A stretch of 64,000 bases of DNA from assembly GCA_019055375.1 (NCBI GenBank), contig JAHQIW010005256.1, forward strand, positions 62,001 through 126,000. Direction: 5' to 3'. The notes beneath the pieces are model-generated. The model was not told where the DNA came from, made no database searches, and saw only the letters and a list, made by a program, of their open reading frames with translations. The stretch is from Parelaphostrongylus tenuis (lineage: Eukaryota; Nematoda; Chromadorea; Rhabditida; Metastrongylidae). Of this stretch, positions 26,822 to 37,740 are shown piece by piece. The first letter of the stretch is position 1; each line of letters opens with the position of its first letter. Position numbers and translations under genes: made by a program.

Positions 26822-27137
26822 GGAACGGAAATTCTTGGAGAGCTCTTCGTGTTGCGGAATCGTTTCGATGTGTTTGCTGAATGGTCTGTGATTCCAACAC
26901 AAAGGTGCTCTTGGGTCATTGTTGCTCTAATGATTGGATTGATAGTGGCGATCTTCTGTGCAAACAACATATATGTTGACTCAGTGAGCAAAAAGGAACA
27001 GCTCAAACAAAAATCTGCTGAACACTCGAAGAAAATAAATTGGCTTGAAGAAAAGTCAGAAGAGACAAGTCAGGCAGGTGACTACGCCGAGGGATCCCGC
27101 TATTTCCAAGATTTATTAGTCGTAACCAAGAGAGACG
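26822..27137 (+). CDS. Exon encoding one membrane segment, family unknown
   Basis: An open frame runs from about 26815 to a good donor (AGAGACG then GTAAGA at 27138). The peptide contains RNRFDVFAEWSVIP, one strong hydrophobic stretch WVIVALMIGLIVAIFC, then a charged, coiled-coil-like part (KKEQLKQKSAEHSKKINWLE), and ends in YFQDLLVVTKRDG. There is no ATG in frame, so this is an internal exon; the acceptor is not clear, since no TTTCAG lies at the open end. An N-terminal membrane helix followed by an ectodomain is reminiscent of patched or dispatched-related proteins, but the match is too thin to name. No following exon could be fixed. Confidence 0.45.
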
Positions 27138-27795
27138 GTAAGAATAGATTTTTATATTTGAAGCCGTTATTTGGTTCCATCAACACTGATAAATGGGCAT
27201 TTTGCTGAGGTTTTTTCGCCATTATTAGTGCAATGAACAAAAATGCAACAAAAACTTGGAGTTTGAGAAGGAAAAGTACAGAGATCACTAGGAGGGAGGA
27301 ATAAAATATCTCAAGAGTCCCTTGGTAATTAACTTTTTTCAAATGTTGTACGCTCGACAGACATTATCATCGGATTTGAATTTTCTCCAGTTTATTTCTT
27401 AACAGTCTGTTATGATTTTGCACATCATTTTACTCATGGATGTATTTGTATTTGCTTATGAATTCCAAGTAAAACATGGAATATAGCGCAGTCTAGTGAG
27501 AAAAGTTTCAGCATTCCCATTCAGCAGCTCAGTAAAAAGTTAACATTTACTAAGGATTGTAGCAATGCGTGAAGTCTATCGTTAAGACGGCGGATCTCGA
27601 TAATACTTATGGTCTGACTACAAATGTGGACATCTAAGGTGACTCACTAGAAAATTTGCATCAGCAAAACTACCCTGGTTTCTCACGTTACATCCAAGAA
27701 CGTACATCACACCGTTTCCAGCTGATTTCTTTGTAAAAACGCTATAAAAGAAATGCCAGGAAATGTGCATCATTTAGATGTTGCGTTGAACAAAG
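27138..27795. other. Intergenic or intron, no exon found
   Basis: It follows the donor at 27138. I could not find a downstream exon in phase. Confidence 0.35.
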
Positions 27796-28001
27796 TAGGC
27801 CGGCTTTGTTGATCAGTTAGATTATGAGGCCAGTGGTAAAAGTTCATCCACAGAAGAAAGCTTCAGCGATAAAGTCGGAGCAGAGCTATTGAAGGAGAAT
27901 CACTTCAAGAGTGTACCGCCTCAGAGTGGTTGAAAGCAGCAGAACTGGCCAGTGACATGACAATGATGGATAGAAATTTTGCCGATGCACGCTCTCAGTA
28001 A
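27796..28001 (+). pseudogene. Frameshifted coding relic, unknown family
   Basis: Two protein-like stretches sit end to end in different frames. FVDQLDYEASGKSSSTEESF runs from about 27805 and stays open to about 27930, while an overlapping frame gives CTASEWLKAAELASDM and MMDRNFADARSQ before a stop at 27999. Amino-acid composition and continuity suggest one ancestral coding segment broken by a frameshift. I do not recognise the protein; a transposon origin is possible given the surroundings. Confidence 0.3.
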
Positions 28002-28167
28002 TTAATGAGACTCCAAGCGACAACAATGTAACAAGTGAATGAAGGACGAAACAGAGTTTTGAGAAAATGCCCAGGCGGGTATCACATTTATTTCGTATGA
28101 ATTTATTTGGCTGGAACAGCTGGTAATAAATCCCAAGACCAACTATCTATTAACCTTGGCATATTTT

Positions 28168-28306
28168 GAATAAATGAGTATTATCTTCTGTTTAGCCGTT
28201 CCAATGTGTGTTATTGTGTATATATAATACTAGTATTCAATAAATAATAGCAATAGCACCTCGGAACGGCTAAACAAAGAAAATACTCATGAATTTATTT
28301 CTCAAG
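28168..28306. repeat. Small hairpin element
   Basis: ATGAGTATTATCTTCTGTTT followed by AGCCGTTCC (about 28175-28203) is repeated inverted near 28262-28294. The arms are about 35 bp and the AT-rich loop about 55 bp. It has no coding capacity. It may be a minimal foldback MITE. Confidence 0.7.
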
Positions 28307-29585
28307 GAAACCCGTGCTAAGGCTTAAGAACTCTAGGAAAGATAACATTCTCGATAGAGAAAATTTTGCTCTTGCACGGTTACCAGTTGTATTGGATAAA
28401 TGAGAAACTTTGTACCACTTTTCGTTGCAATGAGGTGAAAATATGAGGAGATGCCAAACACCAACATTCATTTCTGTCTCTAATAAACGCTTACATTCTT
28501 GTCATTAAAAACTTCTCTAGAGTTTTGAAACTGTGTTGAAGAAGGATATGAAAAATTGCACCGGCACTAAACTCGATAGCAAAAAAGCTTACTCCAAGTT
28601 GGGAAGCTTTTATATCATATGTGACAGTATACTCTCAGAAGGGAAACAGAACAGCCGATAGGACACTGGTCACGGTCCTATGGGCTAATAATGATTATTG
28701 ATAAGATTCTAACACTACTCTCGCCCAATTTCCTAAGCATGCTGTAGGGAGATGGTTGCGCAAATCATCTCATGGCTTATATTATGATTTCTGTCTAAAT
28801 TCTAGTGCATTAGCTACGTTAGTGTCTTAGTTATGGGCAGAGTTTAGAAGTCTCGTCTGCTCTTGGCAATTCGGTACCATCAAAGCTTTTGAACACTACA
28901 AACTTAGAGAAGTTGCTCGATTAGAATGGACTGGGTATGTCCATTAGTATTTTGCTTTACAAGATTTTTATCTGTAGAAAACCTAGAGCAGATGTTTTGA
29001 ACTGTGCACAAAAACAGTAGAGTTTTTGAGATCATGAACAAAAGACTCAGTTGATAGAGGACAATTCTATGATTAGATAGGCAAAACTTTGAGAACGATC
29101 ATTCGTAGATTGCAAACACCAAATGCCATGTATTAGTAGGGCGTCTGATGACCACGGTGAATGACTCGAGTCAAAAGTTTCATGGAGTGATGAAGATCAG
29201 CAGAGGTGATATTCTAATCTTAAATAAACTACAGACCAACTGACGAATCCAGATCTCTTCGCTTGACATATCGAGTCTCTAGCTTTGCATCCAGCTACAG
29301 CGTGGGTGGAAACACCTGCATCTCACAGCAATCATCTTCGTAATTCGATACGAATTGTCAAATAACACTTCTTGTCACCACACAATGAACGGATCGCATT
29401 AGACGGGCGATAATCACGTGTGAGCGAAACGACTGGAAGTATCGTTAAGGTGCACGACTCATGGAGAACAGTTTTTAGTGTTCAGCTGCGCAAGTGAACG
29501 GTGATCCGCTCAAAACCCTCCTTAGTTATTAATAGATGTTATTGGTAACAATAATGTACAGGTATGTAAATGTATTTGAGATGAA
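28307..29585. other. Intergenic, no gene seen
   Basis: No ORF above 60 codons and no repeat recognised. Confidence 0.5.
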
Positions 29586-29590
29586 GCTAT

Positions 29591-29895
29591 GAAGGATAAA
29601 GGGTAAAGTTCTCAACGTTGGTCAATCCCTGAGAGATGCGCCATGCATTTGTCTTCAATTTTTACTTCGTTTGAGATGACTAAATGCATATCTGGCCTTT
29701 ACAATGACTCGCGGTGGGCTTCTGCTGAACCAAGTCATTGCTGCTTATCCTCCCAGACAAGTTTGAGACCAGTCTGGTACCAATTTACCGACCTCGGAGT
29801 AATGGATGGCTTGGTGAGCAATGAACACGAGATCGAACCATTGACCTCGTGTGCGACGCAGAGCATCTCTAACCATTGCGCCACATGCGCTTAAT
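29591..29895 (-). repeat. tRNA-derived SINE, family 1, copy D (best preserved)
   Basis: On the minus strand the 5' end reads GCGCATGTGGCGCAATGG then TTAGAG (A-box), followed at tRNA spacing by CAATGGTTCGATCTCGTG (B-box). The family body and the terminal CTTTACCCTTTATCCTTC follow, giving about 300 bp in all. The 83-codon plus-strand ORF here is an artefact of the repeat. Confidence 0.88.
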
Positions 29896-30324
29896 TGAAG
29901 CCATATTTATATGTAATATTATGAAAGGTATGTCAAAAAAGGCTTTTGAAAGAAAAACCTCTCACTTTGTTTTACACAAGTAGTGCCTTTTTGAATCTCT
30001 ACAGTTATATAATCATTAATAAAAAAGGATGAAGATATTTCTCACTTTCCAGTGCTGGTTTGAAAAATGGAGGTTAGGTTTGCCCAGAAATAGCATAGAA
30101 TTAATAGGCCAACAAGCAGGCTCTAAGAAATCGCTTGGGTGATTCATCACATTCACAAAATTCGCAGAAGCCGCCACCCACAAACAGGAAATTCGAGTTC
30201 TTCAAATCAACGCTTCTCCGATGGAAAACAGCAAAAACAAAGGACTGCAGAGCATGACAGCGTGCTCAACAACATTGTCAGTTCATCAACACAAGAGCTG
30301 GTGATAAAGAAATGTTAATAACAA

Positions 30325-30595
30325 GTTAATGGGCGGTAAGCAGTCCCTGAGAGATAAGCCATACACTGGATTCCATTCGTAATATCCCAGAAGTGACTGA
30401 GAGCATATCCACCCTGCACAATGACTTATAGTGGACTATTGATGTTAGGAATTTTGTCCTGCCAAACAACACTTTGACCAGTTTGTCGAACCCTACTGGG
30501 TGAGATACGTGGTAAGCACGAGAGACAAGATTGGATTAAGTAAAGACCCAATGTGTACTTAAGGCCATCTCTGACCACCGCAAACGCTCCTTTGA
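30325..30595 (-). repeat. tRNA-derived SINE, family 1, copy E (diverged)
   Basis: Family blocks are recognisable but mutated: CAGTCCCTGAGAGATAAGCC near 30341 on the plus strand, and GCCATCTCTGACCACCGC near 30563, the complement of the A-box region. It lies about 430 bp from copy D in the same orientation. Confidence 0.65.
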
Positions 30596-31570
30596 ACCGG
30601 TGGTGAAGGTGTCAGTGATCTGAAACTATCTATCCCTATATTAATTTCAAAAGCGACAAAGTACCAAGAGGGCTAGCTTCTTTTTTCATAGAGCAGACGT
30701 CTTTAATGATTTTACCGATAGGGCTTGCTTTTGATACCTTCGTAATTTCTACTTAGACAAAATGCATTCATTAGCACTCCCTATGGGAGTGTCATGATCA
30801 ACAAAATAAATCGCCTTCTTCACGACAACGTAGAATAACAGCAAATACAATTTCCTCCAGTGTACTAAATAGATTTACTTCAATTGATGGACTGAAGAAC
30901 GTAATGCGGATATTTTCACTCCACATATTTTTTTGTACTTCTATCAGATTCTACGGAACGCTCATGAATTGTGTGATTTGTCATGTGAGCATTACTCAAC
31001 ATGTAGCTGTGATGGCTCCCACTAATAAAAACATTTTAATTGCGGTTAAATCTTCAACTTGCTGCAGTTTGCTGATTAACTTAGATTTTCGGTCATAAGA
31101 CACAGTAAAAAATGGCTGCAAAAATTGCCTTATCAATCTATTATGCAACAGAGACGGATTAGTACTTCAAACAGCAAAAATTCTGTGCTTCATCCACACA
31201 GTAAATAATTGCTGTCTTCTGAACTGAGTAGAGTTCACATGTGACTAGTAGAAGAATGACGAAGTACGAATCTTCTAGATCTATCCCTTCTTTGATATCC
31301 CAAGAGACTACGTATCAGAGGACAAAGGAGTGATCCAGATAACCCACTAATATAGCAAGAAAGTCAAGTGAGTGGAGAAAAACTGTAGAAAGAGCTACAC
31401 GAGAGCGAAGCTCCTTTGGGACAACGTGTTTGTAATTAGAATCAATCACTTGTAATCGCAACTGCAGACGCTTCACAAATCACGGCAGGAAACTCGCACA
31501 TGTTACTATACTCGAAGCAAACCATCACCGGAAATAACAGGCAAAGAAATGAATCAAAAACTAGCTACGT
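30596..31570. other. Intergenic, no gene seen
   Basis: One 64-codon ORF at 30904-31098 (+) has no recognised content. Confidence 0.4.
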
Positions 31571-31575
31571 TCGGA

Positions 31576-31704
31576 CTACTCGTGGAACGGGTCGTTCACG
31601 TACTCGAAGAGTATCTTGAAACTACGCTTTTGTCTTGTATCAGAAGACGTTGATGATTCATCAATGTGTGCTGCATGAGTAACAAGCATACGACCATTTC
31701 GTAG
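31576..31704 (-). CDS. Terminal exon of an unrecognised protein
   Basis: On the minus strand an acceptor (GAGTCCACAG) opens a 42-codon segment ending at a TAG. The peptide is polar: LRNGRMLVTHAAHIDESS, then a Ser/Thr/Lys-rich linker, ending FKILFEYVNDPFHE. It starts in phase 0. The frame stays open upstream of the acceptor, so an unspliced longer reading (31576-31950) cannot be excluded. No family is recognised, and no upstream exon was identified with confidence. Confidence 0.45.
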   Translation of the reverse strand, partial: LRNGRMLVTHAAHIDESSTSSDTRQKRSFKILFEYVNDPFHE

Positions 31705-32285
31705 CTGTGGACTCAAAAAATGCCCTTTGTATTTATAGAATCTCCAATGGACAAGTTGGTGAAATTTTGATATTTTTGTCATCGAATAAGGACTTTTTTC
31801 CATGTTTCGGAAAACATTTTTCAGGTTTCTCGTATTACTCTGATACTCCATCATTTTCCCTACATGCCCGTTTACTTTTTGAGCATATACTCCTATGTAA
31901 CAAAGAAATCTGCGAATGTGAATCGTAACCTTATTTTGTTTGTACAACACACTATACAGACTTTCTCAAAAACAAAATTTAATGGATCTGCCGAAATTTG
32001 CGCTATTGAATGAGTCGTAGTTTAGCCTAATAAACAGCCATTTACAGACGTTAGCCGGACAAACAAAGCATGTGACTGTACAGCATGATTCTATTTTCTT
32101 TGCTTCAGTGCATTGTAGAGTTTTTATTTCAACATCATGCAAAGTAATAAAATCGCCAAGATTCAAGCTTTTGAATAATTACTAAAATTCAAGCAGAAAA
32201 AACTCTGCTTAGCGAAAAAAGCCTTTTGAAATGTTGGGAGTCAAGATGGGCTTCGCCGTGCAGAGAAAGGTTAAACTAATTTTAT
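31705..32285. other. Intergenic or intron
   Basis: It contains a 66-codon cysteine-containing minus-strand ORF (31966-32166) with only weak splice signals. It is not supported as an exon. Confidence 0.3.
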
Positions 32286-32286
32286 G

Positions 32287-32762
32287 CAATCTAATAGACA
32301 CAAGCATGTTTTGAGCCTTTTGTGAGATCTGATAGGGCACTTAAACAGTGCTAAACACGCCCGCTTCCCCCTCGCAGGCTCATTAGTAGCACAGTGATTT
32401 TCACTTCAGCCCATCCCTTGGTGATACACACCTACTTATGAAGGTGTCGACGCCGAATAACAAACTACCACAAGTCGGGTGATAAATCCCCGACTTTCCA
32501 GTGATCAACAGTCAAGCTCGTGAATGCTAAAATGAATCATACCTCTTCATTCGGTTGTTTTTCATAGACCTCGCATAAAATAATAATAATCTAATAATCT
32601 TTGAGTAAAAGTATATCCGCAAGGGATCAGCTGAGACGAAAAGCACTGTTATACTGTTGAGCCTCCAGTGGGGAGGCAGGGAGGCGGGCGCGTCTGTAGA
32701 AAAGTGTGTTACCAGGCTTCACAAAAGGCTCAAAAGATGTTATGTGATTATCAGATTATTAT
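32287..32762. mobile_element. Foldback element F1, copy 1
   Basis: The terminal inverted repeats are about 130 bp. The left arm (from AATCTAATAGAC at 32288) reads through TTTTGAGCCTTTTGTGAGA to a CAGCCCATCCCTTG block near 32410. The right arm, near 32620-32757, is its complement, ending GTGATTATCAGATTATT. The interior carries a TCGACGCCGAATAACAAAC block and an AATGAATCATACCTCTTCAT block also present in the copies at 53.8-55.2 kb. It has no coding capacity; the transposase class is unknown. Confidence 0.8.
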
Positions 32763-33139
32763 TGTCCTGAACCGAGGTCTATAAAACAATCGGATAAAGA
32801 GGTATAATTTCATGCAGTTTTATTCAGTAGAATCAAATTTCAATGGAAATTCTATCTCTCCTCATATCGTTTTGAAATTTCCGATGTCATAATATCAATT
32901 CCAAAAACTTTACCACTATCAACATAAATTCGGAGTAGTGGGAATGAACGAAAAATAACGAATAAAAAAATGTGACGATTTGGTAGCGAAAATGCTGTGG
33001 CGAATTTGACTATAATAACGAAAACTGGCGCAGATTCTCCCTGCTACTAACAACGATGATTTGAGCTTTTGCTGCATGTCAACGCACGCTTATCTCTTCA
33101 AAAACATGTGAGAAAAGCTGGATAGACTGTTTCACGGCA

Positions 33140-33828
33140 TTTGAAAATGGTGGCTGCTAAAACTACACAGGCAGGAGTAATTCAAGTCGGTCAACACTAG
33201 AGATGAATTCTGGGTATACTACGAATATAACGCGTTCCTTGCCTATTTTCTGCCTCTCGGGCCCGCCAGCTGAACCAAAGCTCAAGTTCCATGCTCGGAA
33301 GATCATGCTCTTGATTTGTTGAGATTGGCAGGGCACGCTATTTTGGGCAGTGCTGGACAACAACCAGACAATCACTGCCGATGTCTGAGGTGGGAACGAC
33401 TCCGAAAGTTGGCATTAAGTAGTGCGTAAAGCTTCCGAAATTACTCAGTGTTGCCCTTCTTCAGGACAACGCTCGGTCTCATATTGCAGAATTGACTCGC
33501 CACATTTTGAAGAACTGGGCTGGAACCCTCTGTGTGGTGCTACTATTGTTCCATTACATTATATCGCTTCCGCGTCCAATCAGTATCTGCGGTAGAAAAT
33601 TTCAAAGGCTACAGTCACGTCAAAAGAGATCTTAACGACTTCTCCGATCGTCAGCCTCGTTTTTTTCGGAAGGAAAGATTCAAAGTATTCAATCTTTGTC
33701 CAACAAATGACTGCATATTATTGATCATGATGGTGACTATGTCGTTGATTGATTTCTTAGAACAACTAATAGTTGAGTTAACTAAAGTGTTAAAATGCGA
33801 AAGAAATTTTGGGACATTCTGATACATA
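33140..33828 (+). pseudogene. Mariner transposase relic, second lineage
   Basis: The blocks fall in several frames. From 33195 there is a region related to the DEKW segment (RDEFWVYYEYN), then AEPKLKFHARKIMLLI, then LDNNQTITAD near 33350, which is very close to the family NQTITADLY motif. QDNARSHIAELTRH lies near 33462 (family DNARPH, catalytic Asp kept). A C-terminal part ends exactly in DHDGDYVVD plus stop at 33723-33752, a typical mariner C-terminus. About 55 bp further, GCGAAAGAAATTTTGGGACA followed by TTCTGATA looks like the right terminal repeat with TA. The N-terminal HTH half is missing. At least three frameshifts or stops make it inactive. Confidence 0.88.
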
Positions 33829-34316
33829 TAGATTCCTAGATAGTTCAAGGCGAGTCCTTTTTTCCCTTTTCTTCAGAGTTTCAGTGATCATTATGCCTGA
33901 TGCTTATTTTCAAGCCATGCATGTGGTCTCTTTATGAGCACTCATACAGGCAACACATGTGTTACGGCCTTGCAACCTCCTTAGTTAAACGGCGTCTTTT
34001 TGTTCAGTCAGTTCGTCAGGGATTCACCTTATGTTTAGTGAAGGGCTATGCTTGGTGAAAGCGCAAGCAAACAAGCGTGTGTAGTATCCGCACGGGCTAA
34101 ATCCGTATTGAATGGATACGGTGGTGCCTCGTGCAATACAGTAGATAGAAAGGTCGCTATTCTCGACGATAACACGTGTCTACACACTACACTACCGACG
34201 TTGGCGAAGTTAATGGGCTATGTGATCTGCAAAACTGTTTTATCCACGATAGTCGTTAGATATTTTGCCTACTGACTGCCACTGCTACATACAACTCAAT
34301 AACTTTCTGGCTAGAA
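33829..34316. other. Intergenic, possible 5' region of the gene at 34317
   Basis: A 75-codon ORF at 34048-34275 (+) is unrecognised. No TATA-like element was convincing. Confidence 0.35.
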
Positions 34317-34715
34317 ATGTCTCAAGAGCCGACCCGCGAGCAAGCTCACTCCAACGACTTCGCTGCGTCCAGAGCACCAGAATTTGATGAAGCCACCATG
34401 AATGAAATTTTTATGCGCAAGTCCAAAAGGTAATTTTTTGAATTTGTAGCACCTAAATATTATTATGTGCTCTCACGAAAACACTGAGTGCGGAAAAATT
34501 ATGGAGATTTTTTCAGATATTTCAACAGAAAAAATATTGCACTAATCAGATTGATTCATTCAACTGAAGTAACACTTATGTTTATCAGATCAACAACTAT
34601 AGCAGCAAACAGAAAAGCTCACAAGGAAATCTCAAAATTGCCTCTTTTGACCCCTATAGATTTACGAAGTCGCCTGCACAAATTTTCAACGATGCTCGCA
34701 CACGTTCCACTGTAA
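34317..34715 (+). CDS. Small two-exon gene, unknown function
   Basis: Exon 1 is 34317-34429 and starts with an ATG: MSQEPTREQAHSNDFAASRA, then PEFDEATMNEIFMRKSK. It ends in phase 2 at AAAAG before GTAATT. Exon 2 is 34517-34715, opened by GATTTTTTCAG; the spliced frame continues R-YFNRKNIALIRLIHST and ends at a TAA, giving 103 residues. The 87-bp intron, both splice signals and the phase all agree, which is the main evidence. Exon 1 is acidic and hydrophilic, exon 2 is basic with no clear membrane segment. No family is recognised. Exon 2 might instead be intron read-through, with the true second exon further right: acceptor-like sites occur near 34790 but the frames there contain stops. Confidence 0.5.
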
Positions 34716-35815
34716 TTTTCTCCCGGGCGCGTGTGAGCCGTTACAAGCGCGTCTCGGTAATGTAGCGAGTAGCTGAGATTCTTCTCCAGCATTTACCACA
34801 CGGAGCAACCCAATGGGCTAAGAACAGGCAAGTTTGACGACCATATATCGTCGCTTCAAAAGTCTGGAAACTGCCCTTGACAGATATCAGTCGCTTGTGC
34901 GGACCAATTGAGCAGGAGCTCAGTCCTGATGAAACGTAAGTTTGTCGGTGCCAAAGTGTTTAGTAGCCCCAGGCTCCAAGACGCCCTGTAAAGCTTGCTG
35001 TTGCTAGCTGACAGCACTGATTTTGACGTTTCCGGCGATGAAGGCCAACGACGTCTTTGAGGTGGCCCAAATGCCGACGCAGACTATTACAGAGGCCAAA
35101 AATGACTGCGGCTTATGATTTTTGGTACCGCGGACTTCTGACTCTTCTTGAGAAGTTTGCGTCGATTCTAGCGACTGTGTAGTGGTTTCGACCGTGATAT
35201 CTTCTCATCCGTAAAAGCAGCTTTGACAAACGAACACTAACTACGAACACCAACACTTTACGAACGTTGAGGGTCATTATGACCCTCAGCTGGCCATCGC
35301 GATGGGACGCTTAAGTAGATTGATGCGTGCTCCAGTACAAATTCGGGTTAATTGAGTTTTCAAAGGAACATCATGATTAAAAACGATGGAATATCACTGA
35401 TGAGACTCCTCCATAAATCATTTTAGCAAGATTACACTAAGCTTACCAAAATCTTCTCTTTTTTCAAAAGAAAAACCATACTCTAGCGAAAAGAAACGTA
35501 TTTCCATCAGTTACTGAACATGTTTTTCTTATCTTCTTGATGTTTCTGCTTGTGGTCAGATCGATAGCTTAAAAAATTTCTATTTGATAGTAAGCTTGCT
35601 GTGTGAAGAGATTACCCTAGTACGTTCTACTAATAAATGGACTTCTTATTTTTGAAAACAAATTCTGTTGCATGCAATCGCATTTCAAGGACTGTGCTCG
35701 TGAACCTTTGATTTTTTCTACAAAGGTCCTATTACACTAGATTATTACTGTCTGTTCGATAGCTGAACTTAACTGCACTTGAACAGTGTGGTTTATTTTT
35801 TCGAATGGCTCGTTT
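34716..35815. other. Intergenic, faint coding remnants
   Basis: A plus-strand stretch near 34775-34940 reads EILLQHLPHGATQWAKNR, then a stop, then a further open part, and a minus-strand stretch lies near 35000-35220. Each has protein-like composition broken by stops. Neither is recognised; they may be decayed retroelement or transposon pieces. Confidence 0.25.
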
Positions 35816-35817
35816 TC

Positions 35818-36433
35818 GCGCTGTAACAGTCGAAATAAAATTTTGTTTCACATTTGAGGATGTCTCGTAGAACAAAGTTTTTTCTATGAACAGTCAATAA
35901 CCATTTAATAGCGAAAATCTTGGAGATATCAAAAATGTTACTGGTTTTTGTAGTGAGCTTCTTAAAGCGCTGTAACAGTCAAAAGAAGATATTATTTCGC
36001 ACCTGAAGAACGGGATTTCTTGATATTGGCCTTAAATCACCGCTTTTTGCAACATGTCGACGACCTGTGAAAACGTAGTATTCTTCTGACTGCTAGAGTA
36101 CAACAAAGAGTTATTTTTAATAACAAAGTTACCGTGGAAAGCGTCGAGATTTAGGCTATCGAACAAATATTAAAGGTCTAGCGGAAAAGCTTTGTTCACC
36201 GAAAAATAATTGAGCGTGAAAAATATTATTATTTTCACTGTTAGAGCGCATTAAGAAGTAATTCTGAAATGAAGGCATACCACCAAAGTTGCCCAAATTC
36301 AGCTACCTAGTATTTACATGAGATCTTTGGAAAAAATCAGAAAACACGGTTTTCTTAAGAGATCAAGACAGGATACGGACATCAAATAATTCAAATTTGA
36401 GAAATTTAATCTTCTTTTGACTGTTACAGCGCT
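35818..36433. repeat. Foldback built from ~160-bp units
   Basis: AGCGCTGTAACAGTCAAAAG followed by AAGAT at 35966-35990 is perfectly repeated inverted at 36409-36433. A further copy of the same phrase (CGCGCTGTAACAGTC) starts at about 35816. The interior carries the TCGAGATTTAGGCTATCGAA phrase (near 36146) typical of the dispersed unit. It has no coding capacity. Confidence 0.75.
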
Positions 36434-36482
36434 CTCAAATATTTTTTCAAAAAACAAGTAAAACGTGAAAATTGCTAAGATT

Positions 36483-36504
36483 CCCCCCCCCCCCCTCCCC
36501 CCCT
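36483..36504. repeat. Poly(C) tract
   Basis: A 22-bp run of C interrupted by a single T lies just outside the foldback repeat. Confidence 0.95.
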
Positions 36505-37189
36505 ACTTAATGATCACTATTTGCTTATGAAAGAAAAGTAATTCTGTCGAGAAATGCTTGATTATAAAACACGTCGCATTTCGACTGCTCAAAAGCAGCT
36601 CATTGAAATAGAATACGTCGGTCAAATACACGTGATTTCAACTTTAGAATGACTATCATAAAGTTTTACAAAAGTGAAGGATCATTTTTACCGAAGGGCA
36701 TAAACAGTCTAGAAAAAACGAAAAAGAACCGTATTCCCTCCATCTTCTTCGCCCACCATAGCTATGAAATAAGAATTGGAACGAGATTACGCACTAATTT
36801 GAGGGGAAATCAGATGTGCATTAGCTGAAAAATATTATTGGGAAAAATATTGAGAAAAATATTGTTGAGGTGCAATCTGATGAAATAAGCAGCGCTATAT
36901 TTGGCGACCTATTCATTGTTTTCCAATTTCAGTCAGTATTATATATTTTATGTACTTTTTTCCAATAAAGTATATCAAAACTGAAAGAAATAGAAGATAA
37001 ATTTGATTGAATTGTGGATAAGTAGAATCACAATATCATATGAATGCTTAACAAAGAATATAGCCTTTTCATAAATATCTGGTTTTTTATTCGTAAGTGT
37101 GGATTACAGATGGAGCAGTTACGCTATTTCTGATAAAAGAACTTTATTGAGGTGTTTTCTATCATTTTTGGCCATTCATTGACATGGTC

Positions 37190-37740
37190 CCAGTTTTATG
37201 ACGAAAAAAGTGTAAATTTCATCAGAAAGCTACCACATTATCATTGGAGCACGTGCCGGCAGCCTTTCTTCACAGCCGTCCGAACAGCTCGCTAGCTGAA
37301 AATGACGCCGTCCGCAAAGGATTACACTAGGCATTTGGAGAGCCTTTGAAAGCCGCTATCCCTCCATCTTTTCGGCCAAAAAGTAAAACTAGTGACCTTG
37401 TAGTTGTGCAGCTTCGGCTTATTTTTGCCAATGTTTCGGACGCTCTCTTTGTAGATCTCCAATTTTGCCATTTCGCCCATCGAAGGATCCGGATTTCGTC
37501 GAATTTAAAATAGATCTAAATATTTTCCGGAGTGGACGCAGTGGTTGGACAAGTTTTCTGAAGACGGTCCGCAATCCCTATAGTTTCTTTAACACATGTT
37601 TCATAGCTCTGTAGACATTTGCTGGTTTGAAGCCAGTCAAATCAACAATGTCGGCCGCTTTCATTCCCGTCTTACTTAGCTCAGTTACTGCGTTACGTTG
37701 ATCTTTACGATCCATACGTTGAGCGCACCTAATAATAGAT
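37190..37740 (-). pseudogene. Tc1-like transposase relic
   Basis: On the minus strand the N-terminal DNA-binding part begins near 37715: MDRKDQRNAVTELSKTGMKA, then ADIVDLTGFKPANVYRAMK, which is a helix-turn-helix of the Tc1/mariner type (family: stop-and-go basic HTH with ...TVYRxVKRF). After a stop and frameshift comes IRRNPDPSMGEMAKLEIYKE (37500-37440), then SVRNIGKNKPKLHNYK, matching the second HTH region (family IRRNPxRSMRKMAKxL...SVRxIVKNKLKL). EKMEG-RLSKAL follows near 37370, and after that only faint traces. No D,D,E catalytic residues are readable. No terminal inverted repeats were identified. The relic is clearly inactive. Confidence 0.85.

Noticed and set aside
29643..29894. 83-codon plus-strand ORF
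   Set aside because: It is the antisense of SINE family 1 copy D; the same peptide pieces recur at 1.2 and 11.2 kb.
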